NCBI GenBank assembly: GCA_019421015.1
Contig: JAHZGC010000011.1
Coordinates: 14,409-78,408, forward strand
DNA: 64,000 nt
Direction: 5' to 3'
DNA from: Coriobacteriaceae bacterium
Lineage (GTDB): Bacteria > Actinomycetota > Coriobacteriia > Coriobacteriales > UMGS124
Shown piece after piece: positions 19,331 through 28,697 of this stretch (the stretch's first letter is position 1; each line of letters starts with the position of its first letter). The position numbers and the translations under genes are program-made. Under the pieces are notes generated by a model. The model did no database searches, was not told where the DNA came from, and was given only the letters and a program-made list of their open reading frames with translations.

Positions 19331-20650
19331 GTGGATGACGCAACCGAGCGGGGCGCACGGTCCCAGGGGATGCTCCGAGAAGGGGCCGACGCGGTGCCGC
19401 CCCCGCCGGCCCCCAGCCCCGACGACCGTCCCAGCGCCGCGAGCACGGTGCGCGTCATCGCGACGCCCTGCGCCCTGCTTGTCCTGGGCGCCGTGTTCTT
19501 TATCATGGGGTGGGTCGTCGCGGGGGTGGTGGCCTGCGTGCTTGCGGTGCTCGTCGCGCTTCTGGAGGTCGCCATCGGTTGGGTCGGCGTCAAGTACGCC
19601 CTGCGGGACCACGCGAACGTGTTTCGGCTCATAGCCCCGCTGCTGCGACACGACGGCGCGCGGCCGCCTGCGCGGCAGGCCAAAGAGGACACTGCCGAAC
19701 GGGAGCAGGCCGAGTGCGCCATAGACCGCGCCGTCGGCTTTGGGCTCACCCGAGCTGCGGCGGCGGACGCCACCTCGATTTCTGACGAGGGCAAGACCCC
19801 CGAGGACCGCGCGAGGCTCTTTGCGAACGTCATGGCCGAGCGGGCGGCCACCTACGCGTGGCTGCAGGCGGCCGGCCCCTGGGAGTGTGTCTCGATTGGG
19901 GCCGACGACGGCGTCGAGCTCGTGGGCCAGGTCTTGCGCACGACGGAGCCGCCCACGGACCGCTGGGCCGTGCTTTGCCACGGCTACGGTGGCACCTGGG
20001 ACTCCATGCTGCAGTACGCCCGTCACTGGAGCGAGGCCGGCTACAACCTCCTCGTGCCGCACATGCGCGCCCACGGCGAGAGCGGCGGCCCCTACATCGG
20101 CGTGGGCTGGCTCGACCGCCGCGACGTCGTGGCGTGGGCGCGTTGGCTCTCCGAAGGCGGTGCCGGGCCGTGCTGCGACATTGTGCTCTTTGGCCACAGC
20201 ATGGGCGCCTCGAGCGTGTGCATGGCGACCGGCGAGGCGGACCTTCCCCCGACGGTGAGCTGCGCCGTGGGCGACTGCGGCTTCGACAGCGGGTGGCACG
20301 CGCTCTCGTCGACCCTGCAGGCCGCCGAGGCCCCGGTGCACCCGACCCTCGACCTCGTGCGCCTGTACCTTATGACCCGCCGCGGGGGCTACGACCTCGC
20401 GAAGGCTGACGTGACCGCCGCCCTGGCGCGCAGCTCGACCCCCACGCTGTTCGTCCACGGTCTGGCCGACCCCACGGTCGCGCCGTCCATGGCGGGGGTG
20501 CTCTACCGCGCCTGCGCCGCCGAGCCCAAGCGCCTGGTCGCCGTGCCCGGGGCGGGCCACTGCCAGGCCTCGCTCATGGACCCCGCGGGGTACTGGGACG
20601 CCGTCCTGGGCTTTGCCCGCGCGTGCCGCCCCCGAGGCGTAACCTCGTAA
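19331..20650 (+). CDS. Membrane-anchored alpha/beta hydrolase (first of a tandem pair)
   Basis: This 439-aa protein has two N-terminal hydrophobic segments (about residues 38-85) followed by a cytoplasmic or external serine hydrolase domain. The oxyanion region is LCHGYGGTWDSML, the nucleophile elbow is FGHSMGAS (Ser near 297), and the acid and His are in HGLADPTV and PGAGHCQA near the C-terminus. The family has many esterases, lipases and peptidases; the substrate cannot be read from the sequence. It begins 12 bases after pcrA with GGGAGG as ribosome site, and a paralogue follows directly. Confidence 0.82.
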   Translation: MDDATERGARSQGMLREGADAVPPPPAPSPDDRPSAASTVRVIATPCALLVLGAVFFIMGWVVAGVVACVLAVLVALLEVAIGWVGVKYALRDHANVFRLIAPLLRHDGARPPARQAKEDTAEREQAECAIDRAVGFGLTRAAAADATSISDEGKTPEDRARLFANVMAERAATYAWLQAAGPWECVSIGADDGVELVGQVLRTTEPPTDRWAVLCHGYGGTWDSMLQYARHWSEAGYNLLVPHMRAHGESGGPYIGVGWLDRRDVVAWARWLSEGGAGPCCDIVLFGHSMGASSVCMATGEADLPPTVSCAVGDCGFDSGWHALSSTLQAAEAPVHPTLDLVRLYLMTRRGGYDLAKADVTAALARSSTPTLFVHGLADPTVAPSMAGVLYRACAAEPKRLVAVPGAGHCQASLMDPAGYWDAVLGFARACRPRGVTS

Positions 20651-20725
20651 GACCGGGTATCAGTGACGAGACGCCCCCGCGGGTGTCCGTCACTATCCGG
20701 GTTTTTGAGGAGAAGCGTGGGTTCT

Positions 20726-22027
20726 ATGAGCCGTCGAACGTCCAAGCAGGCCGCGGGGCCGCATCCCACGGGGCCGCGCGCCGCGGAGCTTTTTCGCCTG
20801 GGGGCCGCGGTGGTCCTCGAGCTCGCCGCCGGTATCTTCTGCCTTGCCCGCGGCTGGACCGCGCTCGGCGTGGTCCTGTGCGCGCTGGGGGTCGCCACCG
20901 CGGCATCCGCGTGGCTCGTTGCCACCTCGCTGGCCCGCTTTGCCCTGGGTGCACGCCCCCGCTCCTCCCAAGACCAAGACACGGCCGGCAAAGTCCCGGT
21001 CCCGCGCAAGGTGGGTGTCCTCGAGGCGGTGTTCGGCGCCCACGGCATGATCGGCTCGCGCCATGGGGAGAAACCCGTCGAGACCCCGCCGCCCACCGAA
21101 GAAGAGGCTGCCGTCGAGCGCCAGGTGGGCTCCATGCTCAGACGCAGCTCGGCGGTCGAGGCGCGCTTCTCGGAGCTGCTTGAGCCCGGGCAGCGTGCCC
21201 GCGTGCAGCAGGCGCGTATGGCCGAGCGCGGCCTCACCCACCTCTGGCTCCAGGCGGCACCTCCGTGGCGGGAGGTATCGGTCGCCTCGGACGACGGCGC
21301 GTTCCTGACGGGCCGCGCCATGGCCGTGGACCCGGGGTCCAACCGCTGGGTAATCCTGGTGCACGGTTACGCCGGGCGTTGGCACGAGATGATCCTGTAC
21401 GCGCGCCACTGGGCGCTCCAGGGCTACAACCTTCTGCTGGTCGAGCAGCGCGCCCACGGACGCAGCCAGGGCCGATGGCGCGGCCTGGGCTACCTGGAGC
21501 GCCGCGACCTGGTGGCATGGGCCCAATGGCTGGTGGGCGAGAACGGTCCCGCCGGACCAGACGCCCGGCTGGTGCTGCATGGCCATTCCATGGGGGCGGC
21601 CAGCGTCTGCATGGCCTCCGCCGAGCCCGACCTGCCGCCGCAGGTGCGCGCCGCCATCAGCGACAGCTCCTTCACGTCGGGCTGGGAGGCCTGCGCACGC
21701 CTTTTGGGCGACGGGGGTCTGCCCGAGCATCCCACCCTCGAGCTCATGCGCGCGGCGCTTCGGCTGCAGCCCGACGGCTACGACATCGCCCAGGCAAGCG
21801 CCCTCGACGCGGTGCGCAGGCCCGGCCCTCCGGTGCTGTTCATCCATGGGGCTCAGGACTCCCTGGTGCCCGTCGCCGACGCCCGGGCCCTCTACGGGGC
21901 GGCCGCACGGCCGAAGGGCCTGCTCGTCATCCCCGGGGCCGGCCACTGCCAGGCCTGCCTGGCCGACCCGGTGGCCTACTACGGCGAGGCGTTTGCCTTC
22001 ACAGAGCGATATATGGTCAACGGCTAG
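20726..22027 (+). CDS. Membrane-anchored alpha/beta hydrolase (second of a tandem pair)
   Basis: This 433-aa protein is a paralogue of the preceding gene: same plan, with a hydrophobic N-terminal pair (about residues 25-70), VHGYAGRWHEMILYARHW, the nucleophile elbow LHGHSMGAASVCMA, then HGAQDSLVP and PGAGHCQACL. The shared CHGYGG/VHGYAG and HSMGA(A/S)SVCMA strings point to a local duplication. The start is uncertain between ATG 20726 and GTG 20717; the GAGGAG at 20707-20712 fits either imperfectly. Substrate unknown. Confidence 0.8.
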   Translation: MSRRTSKQAAGPHPTGPRAAELFRLGAAVVLELAAGIFCLARGWTALGVVLCALGVATAASAWLVATSLARFALGARPRSSQDQDTAGKVPVPRKVGVLEAVFGAHGMIGSRHGEKPVETPPPTEEEAAVERQVGSMLRRSSAVEARFSELLEPGQRARVQQARMAERGLTHLWLQAAPPWREVSVASDDGAFLTGRAMAVDPGSNRWVILVHGYAGRWHEMILYARHWALQGYNLLLVEQRAHGRSQGRWRGLGYLERRDLVAWAQWLVGENGPAGPDARLVLHGHSMGAASVCMASAEPDLPPQVRAAISDSSFTSGWEACARLLGDGGLPEHPTLELMRAALRLQPDGYDIAQASALDAVRRPGPPVLFIHGAQDSLVPVADARALYGAAARPKGLLVIPGAGHCQACLADPVAYYGEAFAFTERYMVNG

Positions 22028-22109
22028 CCGCGCCTCCATCCACCTCAGAGATTGTTGGTTATTATCCACTGCCTGCTGCCCTCTGGCGCCACGCATGCAT
22101 GGTGCGCGG

Positions 22110-22115
22110 TAGAAT
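22110..22115 (+). promoter_or_regulatory. Predicted -10 box of ppaC
   Basis: TAGAAT lies 71 bases before the ppaC start. The intervening leader contains a GC-rich stem (GTGCGCGGCCCCGGTGCCGCGC region) just ahead of the GAAGGAG ribosome site. No consensus -35 is seen. Confidence 0.35.
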
Positions 22116-22186
22116 CCTGAACGTTATGTCGTGCGCGGCCCCGGTGCCGCGCGCCGGTTTTCAAACAACGAAGGAGCGCAGACCCC

Positions 22187-23122
22187 ATGAGCAAGGTCCT
22201 GGTCTTTGGCCACAAGAACCCCGACAACGACGCCATCATGTCGGCCGTCATGTTCGCCCAGCTCGCCAACGCCATCGACGGCGCGAACAACGAGTACGTC
22301 GCCTGCCGCCTCGGCGGTCTGCCGGGCGAGAGCGCCGCACTCTTGGCCGAGGTCGGGATGCCCGAGCCCGAGCTTCTGGAGAAGATCGAGCCCTCCGACG
22401 AGCCCCAAAAGGTCATCCTCACCGACCACAACGAGCTTTCCCAGACGGTGGACGGCATCGAGAACGCCGAGGTCGTGGCCGTTATCGACCACCACCGCAT
22501 CGCCGACCTCACCACGGCCCAGCCCATCGCCTTCGTGAACCTGCCCTGGGGCTCCACCTGCACGGTGATCGCGCACCTGTTCGACGTCACGGGCACCGAG
22601 ATGAGCGACGCCCAGGCCAAGCTCCTGCTCGCCGCCATGATGACCGACACCGTGATGCTCAAGTCGCCCACCACCACCGCCGTGGACCGCGCCATCGCCG
22701 CCGAGCTGGGCGAGCGCCTGGGCGTGGACCCCGCGACCTTCGGCGCCCAGGTGTTCCGCAGCCGCGGGGCCGACGGCTTTACCCCCGCCCAGATGGTCTC
22801 GCGCGACATCAAGCGCTTCGACATCGGCGGCAAGGCCGTCTACATCGGCCAGTACGAGACCGTGAACCGCCAGCCGGTCCTCGAGCAGGCCGCCGACCTG
22901 CGCGCCGCTATGGAGGAGTACCGAGCCGCCAACGAGGGCGACACGCTGGTGCTGCTGGTCACCGACATCATCGACGAGGGCTCCCAGGTCTTCATCTGCG
23001 GCGAGACCGAGGTGGCCGAGAAGGGCCTGGGCATCGAGGCCTGCGACGAGGGCGTGTGGATGCCCGGCGTCCTCTCGCGCAAGAAGCAGGTCGCGGCCCC
23101 GCTCATCGCCTGCGCCGAGTAG
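22187..23122 (+). CDS. ppaC: Manganese-dependent inorganic pyrophosphatase (family II)
   Basis: A 311-aa DHH-superfamily enzyme that hydrolyses pyrophosphate and pulls biosynthetic reactions forward. The metal site is HKNPDNDAI (H9, D13, D15), followed by a second Asp segment and the DHH motif VIDHHR near residues 99-101. The DHHA2 domain makes up the last third and ends with SRKKQVAAPL, the Arg-Lys-Lys segment that binds substrate. The length is normal for family II. It is followed 31 bases later by nhaA in the same direction. Confidence 0.95.
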   Translation: MSKVLVFGHKNPDNDAIMSAVMFAQLANAIDGANNEYVACRLGGLPGESAALLAEVGMPEPELLEKIEPSDEPQKVILTDHNELSQTVDGIENAEVVAVIDHHRIADLTTAQPIAFVNLPWGSTCTVIAHLFDVTGTEMSDAQAKLLLAAMMTDTVMLKSPTTTAVDRAIAAELGERLGVDPATFGAQVFRSRGADGFTPAQMVSRDIKRFDIGGKAVYIGQYETVNRQPVLEQAADLRAAMEEYRAANEGDTLVLLVTDIIDEGSQVFICGETEVAEKGLGIEACDEGVWMPGVLSRKKQVAAPLIACAE

Positions 23123-23153
23123 CGCCGCCCATCACGAACACGGAGGGCCGTCT

Positions 23154-24788
23154 ATGGCCGCAAACGACATCTTTATCGAGGTAACCCAGAAGCGCTACGA
23201 CAAGCGCAGCAAGATCGAGGCGATGCTCACCAACACCACGGCCGCGCTGCTGATGATCGGTGCCGCCATCGTGGCGCTTATCCTCACCAACGTGGGCTTC
23301 CACGAGCCGCTGCACCACTTTATGGAAACGCCCCTGGGCTTCTATTGGGGCGACACCTTTATCGGCCTGACCGTCGAGCTCTTTGTGAACGACCTGCTCA
23401 TGGCCTTCTTCTTTTTGCTGGTGGGCTGCGAGCTCAAGTACGAGATGACCGTGGGCGCCCTGGCCAAGCCCAAACAGGCCATCCTGCCCATGGTGGCGGC
23501 CCTGGGCGGCGTGTGCGGCCCCGCCCTCATTTACATGGGCATCAACCTCGGCGGCGACGCCATGCACGGCTGGGCCATCCCCACGGCGACCGACATCGCC
23601 TTTGCCCTGGCCGTCATGAGCCTCTTCGGCAACCGCATCCCCGTGGGCGCCAAGGTGTTCTTCTCCACCCTTGCCATCGCCGACGACCTGGTGGCCATTG
23701 TGGTCATCGCCCTGGCCTACTCCACCGACATTAGCTTCATGTGGCTCGGGGCTGCGGTGCTGGTCACGATCCTGCTCATCTGCCTCAACCGCATGCAGGT
23801 CTACAAGCTCACGCCCTACATGCTCCTGGGCGCGGTGCTCTGGGTGTGCTTCTTCAACTCGGGCGTCCACGCCACCCTGGCCGGCGTTGTGCTCGCCTTC
23901 ACCCTGCCCGTCAAGTCCAACGTCAACCTCAAGAGCTACACCAACTGGATCGGCCAGAAGAGCAGCGAGTTTGACGAGCGCTACAACAGCGATCTGCGTA
24001 TCCTCGGCCAGCACGAGGTGACCGAGGTGGCCCACGAGGTGGCCGACATCTCCCACCGCGTCACGCCGCCCCTGCAGCGTCTCGAGCACTTGATCACCTT
24101 CTGGGTCAACTTCGTGATCCTGCCCATCTTTGCCTTCGTCAACGCCCAGGTCTTCATCGCCGACGCGAACATGGCCGAGGTGCTCACCTCGCCCGTCACC
24201 CTCGGCGTCTTCTGCGGCCTTGTCTTCGGCAAGCCCATCGGCATCCTGCTGACCACGTTCGTGCTGGTCAAGTTCCTGGGCTTCACGCTGCCCAAGAACA
24301 CCCGCTGGGGCCACATGGTGGGCATCGGCATGCTGGGCGGTATCGGCTTCACCATGGCCATCCTGGTGGGCGGCCTTGCCTTCAGCGACCCGTCCCACAT
24401 CATGGAGGGCAAGGTGGGCATCCTGCTCGGCACCTTTACGGCGGCCGTGCTCGGCCTGGGCTACCTCTTTGTCTACCTCAAGGTCACCGAGAAGAAGTAC
24501 GGCGTTCTCGACGAGGGCCAGGACGGCCCGGTAGGCGTCGAGGTCAAGGTCGACCTGCCCGGCACCGAGAACGACTTCGCCGTGCTTGAGCGCGGCGACG
24601 GCGGGGAGGTCTCGGACCAGGTGAACGACGCCATAGCCAAGGCCGTTGCCCAGGCGCTCGAAGAGGCCATCGCCCAAACCGTGGCCGAGAAGGGCAAACC
24701 CGCCCGCGTGGCCGTGTCCATCGAGTCCGAGTCGGGCGAGAAGAGCGTCATCGACCTCTCGAAGCTCAAGGGGTCGGCCAAGGATTAA
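23154..24788 (+). CDS. nhaA: Na+/H+ antiporter NhaA with C-terminal cytoplasmic tail
   Basis: A 544-aa antiporter that expels Na+ in exchange for protons. The paired aspartates of the ion site are present in TLAIADDLVAI (near residues 176-177), as is the earlier Asp in PTATDIAFAL. The transmembrane part ends near residue 445. The remaining 100 residues are hydrophilic and acidic, with an Ala/Glu helix (VNDAIAKAVAQALEEAIAQTV) and a final basic end. E. coli NhaA is about 388 aa, so this is a long form; the tail may be regulatory. A strong terminator follows. Confidence 0.92.
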   Translation: MAANDIFIEVTQKRYDKRSKIEAMLTNTTAALLMIGAAIVALILTNVGFHEPLHHFMETPLGFYWGDTFIGLTVELFVNDLLMAFFFLLVGCELKYEMTVGALAKPKQAILPMVAALGGVCGPALIYMGINLGGDAMHGWAIPTATDIAFALAVMSLFGNRIPVGAKVFFSTLAIADDLVAIVVIALAYSTDISFMWLGAAVLVTILLICLNRMQVYKLTPYMLLGAVLWVCFFNSGVHATLAGVVLAFTLPVKSNVNLKSYTNWIGQKSSEFDERYNSDLRILGQHEVTEVAHEVADISHRVTPPLQRLEHLITFWVNFVILPIFAFVNAQVFIADANMAEVLTSPVTLGVFCGLVFGKPIGILLTTFVLVKFLGFTLPKNTRWGHMVGIGMLGGIGFTMAILVGGLAFSDPSHIMEGKVGILLGTFTAAVLGLGYLFVYLKVTEKKYGVLDEGQDGPVGVEVKVDLPGTENDFAVLERGDGGEVSDQVNDAIAKAVAQALEEAIAQTVAEKGKPARVAVSIESESGEKSVIDLSKLKGSAKD

Positions 24789-24823
24789 CGCAGGCCCTGT
24801 TTTTCATCGACGTCCGGTCCCCA

Positions 24824-24863
24824 AAGCGCCTCGCCCGTCCTATCATGGGCGAGGCGCTTTTTT
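24824..24863 (+). terminator. Rho-independent terminator after nhaA
   Basis: A perfect 14-bp stem (24824-24837 pairing with 24847-24860; AAAGCGCCTCGCCC arm) closes a 9-base loop and runs into TTTTTT. It ends the ppaC-nhaA unit and separates it from the following gene. Confidence 0.9.
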
Positions 24864-24897
24864 GCCGCTTCCTAACCCCAAGTACGAAAGGCCCCCC

Positions 24898-25836
24898 ATG
24901 GCAGCCACCATTCCCAGCGTCATCCGCGAGACCCTCGCCGTTCCCGGTTCCGACGCCTCCATCCCCATGATCACGCTCAAGGGCGGCGCGGGCCCGCGTT
25001 TTGCCCTGACCGCCGGCGTCCACGCCGACGAGTACGTGGGCGAGCAGGCGCTGGTCGAACTGGCCCGCGAGCTTGCCGACGTCGAGCTGGCGGGGTCCGT
25101 GACCATCGTGCCCGTGGCGAACACGGTCTCCTTCGAACGCCGCGGCACGAGCATGGTCCCCAACGAGGAGGACCGCGGCGAGACCAACCTCAACCGCGTG
25201 TTCCCCGGCGACGCCGAGGGCAACCTCGCCCAGCGCGTGGCCTACGCCGTGTTCCACGGTGCTATCGAGGGTGCCGACTTCTACGTCGACCTCCACTCGG
25301 GCGACTACTACGAGGACCTCGCCCCGCACCTCTACTACGTGGCGGACCTCCCCGTGGGCGACGCCTCGCGCGCCCTGGCAGCCTGCACCGATGTGGCGGC
25401 CGTGGTGCCGTGCTACGAGACCGTCTCGGGAGGCACCTACGCGGCGGCAGCGGCGGCCGGCACCCCCTCGATCCTCCTTGAGCGCGGCGGCATGGGGGCG
25501 TGGTCGCGCGAGGAGGTCGATGCGGTGAAGCGCGACATCCTCAATATGCTGCGCCATGCGGGGATCGTCGCCGGCGAGGCGTTGGACCTGCGCGCGGCCC
25601 AGTACGACTACGAGGACATGCGCGCCCTGTACGCCCCCGTGGCCGGCTGCTGGTATCCCGCCAAGCGTTCTGGGAGCGCCTTTGCCGCCGGCGAGGTGCT
25701 CGGCGAGATCCGCGACCTCTTTGGCGAGGTCCTTCACGAGGTGGTGGCCCCCGGCGCCGGATGCGTGATCTACCAGACCGGCTCGCTCAACGTCGTGAAG
25801 GACGGTCCCCTCATCGCCTACGGCCTCTACGCGTAG
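24898..25836 (+). CDS. Succinylglutamate desuccinylase/aspartoacylase-type zinc hydrolase
   Basis: The 312-aa protein has the M14-like zinc site of the AstE/AspA family: H42 and E45 in GVHADEY, and a third His in VDLHSGDYYE near residue 128. NTVSFERRGTS and GETNLNRVFPG are further family segments, and a beta-rich C-terminal domain follows. These enzymes remove acyl groups from N-acyl amino acids or peptides; the exact substrate is not readable. The gene has its own region after the nhaA terminator, with an ACGAAAGG ribosome site, and is convergent with the DUF2974 gene. Confidence 0.8.
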   Translation: MAATIPSVIRETLAVPGSDASIPMITLKGGAGPRFALTAGVHADEYVGEQALVELARELADVELAGSVTIVPVANTVSFERRGTSMVPNEEDRGETNLNRVFPGDAEGNLAQRVAYAVFHGAIEGADFYVDLHSGDYYEDLAPHLYYVADLPVGDASRALAACTDVAAVVPCYETVSGGTYAAAAAAGTPSILLERGGMGAWSREEVDAVKRDILNMLRHAGIVAGEALDLRAAQYDYEDMRALYAPVAGCWYPAKRSGSAFAAGEVLGEIRDLFGEVLHEVVAPGAGCVIYQTGSLNVVKDGPLIAYGLYA

Positions 25837-25846
25837 GCCCGCGCTC

Positions 25847-25908
25847 GGGGCGGGGCTGGTGTGGCATCGTCTCTTGCATTGTGCTGGGGACTGCCCTAGC
25901 CCCGCCCC
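25847..25908. terminator. GC-rich hairpin between convergent genes
   Basis: GGGGCGGGGCT (25847-25857) pairs with AGCCCCGCCCC (25898-25908) across a 40-base loop. It lies where the zinc hydrolase gene and the minus-strand DUF2974 gene meet and overlaps the DUF2974 stop codon. There is no T-run, so its role as a terminator is uncertain. Confidence 0.35.
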
Positions 25909-27215
25909 TCGGGTTTGCCCTCATCGCGCTCGCGCATGCGGGCGTCATGCCCCTCGCGCAGGCGCGCCTTCTCCTCCTCCGTGCCCGTGGCAAGCTCCCA
26001 AACGCCGCCAGCCACCGAGCTCACACGGTCGACGGCCCCGCGGTAGCGCTGCGACACCGAGCCGACCAGGTCGTCGCGGGCCGTTCGGACCGCCTGCCCT
26101 CGAAAGCTCGAGATCGCGGCCGCAAGCACCTTGCGCTGCCCCTCGTCCATCGAGCGTGCAGACCCCATCAGCCCCATGATGCCCTGGACGCCGTCCTCGA
26201 ACACCTCGCCGGCCCCGCCTTCGGACGCCTCGACCGCCGCGAACAGGGCGTCGACGGCCTCCTCGAGCCCCTGGTCGCTGTAGCTGCGCATCCATTCCGC
26301 CAATGTGCGCCGCCAGCGGTCCGCCGCGTCGGCCAACTTCTCGGCGGCCACGAGCTCGTGGGTGTTCGGGTCGATGTGCCAGCGAAACGTGCTGTGCTGC
26401 TCCAGCCCGTGCCCGTCGCTCTGAACGACGTGCAAATCTGTGGCGTTCTCCATGACGAGGCCCACCATGGACTCCTCGGGCACGTACTTCTCCACCCGGT
26501 CGGCGACCTGCGCGTACTGCTGGGCCGAGAACGCCTCGTCCCTAAAGCCTGGCCCATCGAAGTCGTAGACGTGTACAATCCTCTCCCTCACGGCGGGCTG
26601 CGCCTGTACGGCCGCATAGACCGCCAGGTTGCCGCCCTTGGAGTGGCCGCCCACATAGAGGGGGCCTTTGGTCTTTGCGCCGACCGTCTCAAGGTAGCGC
26701 ACTGCGTCGGCCTGGGAGGGGACGGGCCAGCGGTAGGCCATCATAAAGTTCTCGCGCCACCCCGCGACCGAGCCGTCGGTCCCCCGAAACGCCACGTAGT
26801 CAAAGTGCCCCTCGCAGCTGACGGTCAGCGCTGCGAACTGCTCCCCGCGCCCTTCGTCGAGCCTGCCTTCGGGCCAGCGTACCCGCAGGTCCCTGAAGCG
26901 GGGGCTGCCGGCCAGCGCGCTCAGAAAGCCCCACGTCCGTTCAGGCGGAAAGCCCTGGAACATCGCGCCAAAGAGCTCCGACCTCAAGAGGTCGCGCAGC
27001 GTCGGCTCGCCGCTCAGGCCGAACGGCCCTGGCTCGCCGGTGTCGCTCCCGATGCCGGGGAGAAGCCCTTCGAGGTGCAGGGCGGCCGTCTCGGCAAGCA
27101 CGACCGCGTCGACGCTGCAGAACGGGCGCTCGGCAAAGGTGTCGAGGGCCGTGGCGACGTATTCCGTCAGGCGGATCGGTTCGAGACGGTCTGCTATGGT
27201 GTCGGGATTCGGCAT
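25896..27215 (-). CDS. DUF2974 (Mbeg1-like) alpha/beta hydrolase
   Basis: A 439-aa protein of the DUF2974 family, a branch of the lipase-like alpha/beta hydrolases. It has the FRGTDGSVAGWRENF segment and the nucleophile elbow VGGHSKGGNLAVYAA (Ser near residue 218). The last 80 residues are charged and probably helical. There is no signal peptide or clear membrane segment. Proteins of this family have no firm biochemical role. The promoter region lies between it and the divergent queA (185 bp). Confidence 0.82.
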   Translation of the reverse strand: MPNPDTIADRLEPIRLTEYVATALDTFAERPFCSVDAVVLAETAALHLEGLLPGIGSDTGEPGPFGLSGEPTLRDLLRSELFGAMFQGFPPERTWGFLSALAGSPRFRDLRVRWPEGRLDEGRGEQFAALTVSCEGHFDYVAFRGTDGSVAGWRENFMMAYRWPVPSQADAVRYLETVGAKTKGPLYVGGHSKGGNLAVYAAVQAQPAVRERIVHVYDFDGPGFRDEAFSAQQYAQVADRVEKYVPEESMVGLVMENATDLHVVQSDGHGLEQHSTFRWHIDPNTHELVAAEKLADAADRWRRTLAEWMRSYSDQGLEEAVDALFAAVEASEGGAGEVFEDGVQGIMGLMGSARSMDEGQRKVLAAAISSFRGQAVRTARDDLVGSVSQRYRGAVDRVSSVAGGVWELATGTEEEKARLREGHDARMRERDEGKPEGRG

Positions 27216-27400
27216 GCTTTGGCTCCCCTCACAAAGAAGGCCGCACGGTGCGGTGGTATGAACAGCTATATTCCCACCTTTGAGACTTTGGCGGCCCGGG
27301 CTGCCCGTGCTGCCGTTGCCGGCCGGCTGCGCTATGCTGTATCCACAAGAAACGGCCGCGCCCCTGGAGCGGCCCGTCGAACCAGGAAGGCCCGCACGCC

Positions 27401-28594
27401 ATGACCGCTCTCACACCCGCCCCCGCCCCAGGGCTGCGCACCGACGACTTCGACTACGACCTGCCCCGCGAGCGCATCGCCCAGGCCCCGGCCGAGCCGC
27501 GCGACTCCTGCCGCCTGCTTGTGCTCGACCGCGCCACCGGTGAGGTCGCGTTCAAGACCTTCACCGACATCGTGGACTATCTGGAACCGGGCGATCTGCT
27601 CGTGGCCAACGAGACCCGTGTGCTGCCGGCCCGCCTGGTGGGTCACAAGCCGGGCACGGGCGGGGTGGCCGAGTGCCTGCTCACCAACCGCCGCGAGGAC
27701 CTTGACCCCATGGGCGGTACCTGGGAGTGCCTGGTGCGGCCCGGCAAGCGCCTTAAGCCCGGCGCCTTGGTGGAGTTTCGCGCGGGAGGCCTGTTGGCCC
27801 CCATGGAGTCGCCCGTGGTGCTCACGGCCGAGGTGGGGGAGACACTGCCTCAGCGCGGCCTGCGTCTGGTGCGCTTTACGGCTGCCGAGGGTCTGACCCT
27901 CGACGAGGCGTTCCACAAGGCAGGCCATGTGCCGCTGCCGCCGTATATCACCGAGTACGAGGGCGATTCCGAAAAGTACCAGACCGTCTTTGCCATGGAC
28001 GACGAGCACTCGGCCGCTGCCCCCACGGCGGGTCTGCACTTCACCCCCGGACTCATCGAGCGCCTCAAGGCCAAGGGCGTGAAGTGGGCCACGGTGGAGC
28101 TCGAGGTGGGCATCGACACCTTCCGCATCGTGGAGGAGGAGGACCCCACCGAGCACGAGATGCACACCGAGCGCTACCACGTGCCCCAGGAGGTGATCGA
28201 CGCCGTGCACGAGACCAAGGCTGCCGGCAAGCGTGTCGTGGCCGTGGGCACCACGTCGGTGCGCTCCCTCGAGAGCGCCTGGGACCCTGCGGCACCGGTG
28301 AGCGTGCCCCCTATGGTGGCCCGGCGCTTTGAGGGCTTGCCTGACTCGGCGGCTGTGACCGGCGTCGGCGACGTCGTTGCGCGTGAGAACGCCACCACGA
28401 ACCTGTTCCTGATGCCGGGCAGCACCTTTCATGTGGTGGACGCCATGGTGACGAACTTCCACGTGCCGCGCTCCACCCTCATGATGCTCGTGAGCGCCTT
28501 TGCGACCCGCGAGCAGATCATGGACGCCTACGCCCAGGCGATCGAGGCTGAGTTCCGTATGTTGTCGTTCGGCGACGCGATGCTGATTGTATAG
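27401..28594 (+). CDS. queA: S-adenosylmethionine:tRNA ribosyltransferase-isomerase (QueA)
   Basis: The 397-aa enzyme transfers and isomerises the ribosyl group of SAM onto 7-aminomethyl-7-deazaguanine in tRNA to form epoxyqueuosine. Family segments are FDYDLPRERIAQ, DLLVANETRVLPARL, HVPLPPYI, PTAGLHFTP, ELEVGIDTFR, TSVRSLES, NFHVPRSTLMMLVSAF and the C-terminal LSFGDAMLIV. It is longer than the usual 350 aa because of an insertion around residues 130-160. Its last codons contain one copy of the 20-bp direct repeat that bounds the accessory region downstream, yet the reading frame is intact. Confidence 0.95.
   Translation: MTALTPAPAPGLRTDDFDYDLPRERIAQAPAEPRDSCRLLVLDRATGEVAFKTFTDIVDYLEPGDLLVANETRVLPARLVGHKPGTGGVAECLLTNRREDLDPMGGTWECLVRPGKRLKPGALVEFRAGGLLAPMESPVVLTAEVGETLPQRGLRLVRFTAAEGLTLDEAFHKAGHVPLPPYITEYEGDSEKYQTVFAMDDEHSAAAPTAGLHFTPGLIERLKAKGVKWATVELEVGIDTFRIVEEEDPTEHEMHTERYHVPQEVIDAVHETKAAGKRVVAVGTTSVRSLESAWDPAAPVSVPPMVARRFEGLPDSAAVTGVGDVVARENATTNLFLMPGSTFHVVDAMVTNFHVPRSTLMMLVSAFATREQIMDAYAQAIEAEFRMLSFGDAMLIV
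28565..28584 (+). repeat. Left copy of 20-bp direct repeat in queA 3' end (putative att site)
   Basis: TCGTTCGGCGACGCGATGCT here is identical to 31064-31083. It encodes the SFGDAM residues near the QueA C-terminus. Sequence on both sides differs between the two copies, so the repeat boundary is sharp at both ends, as expected of a recombination core. Confidence 0.7.
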
Positions 28595-28697
28595 GGGGTG
28601 GGTTCCGTCGGTTGAGCGCTCGACGACTGCCTGGCCAAGATGTCCGAGGGTTACAATGATTCCTTCGTAAATAATTGATGGCTAGTCAAGTGCCGCT

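Noticed and set aside
17213..20560. Minus-strand open frame of 1115 codons opposite pcrA and the first hydrolase
   Set aside because: It spans two unrelated real genes and has the Val/Gly/His-rich composition of an antisense frame in high-GC DNA.
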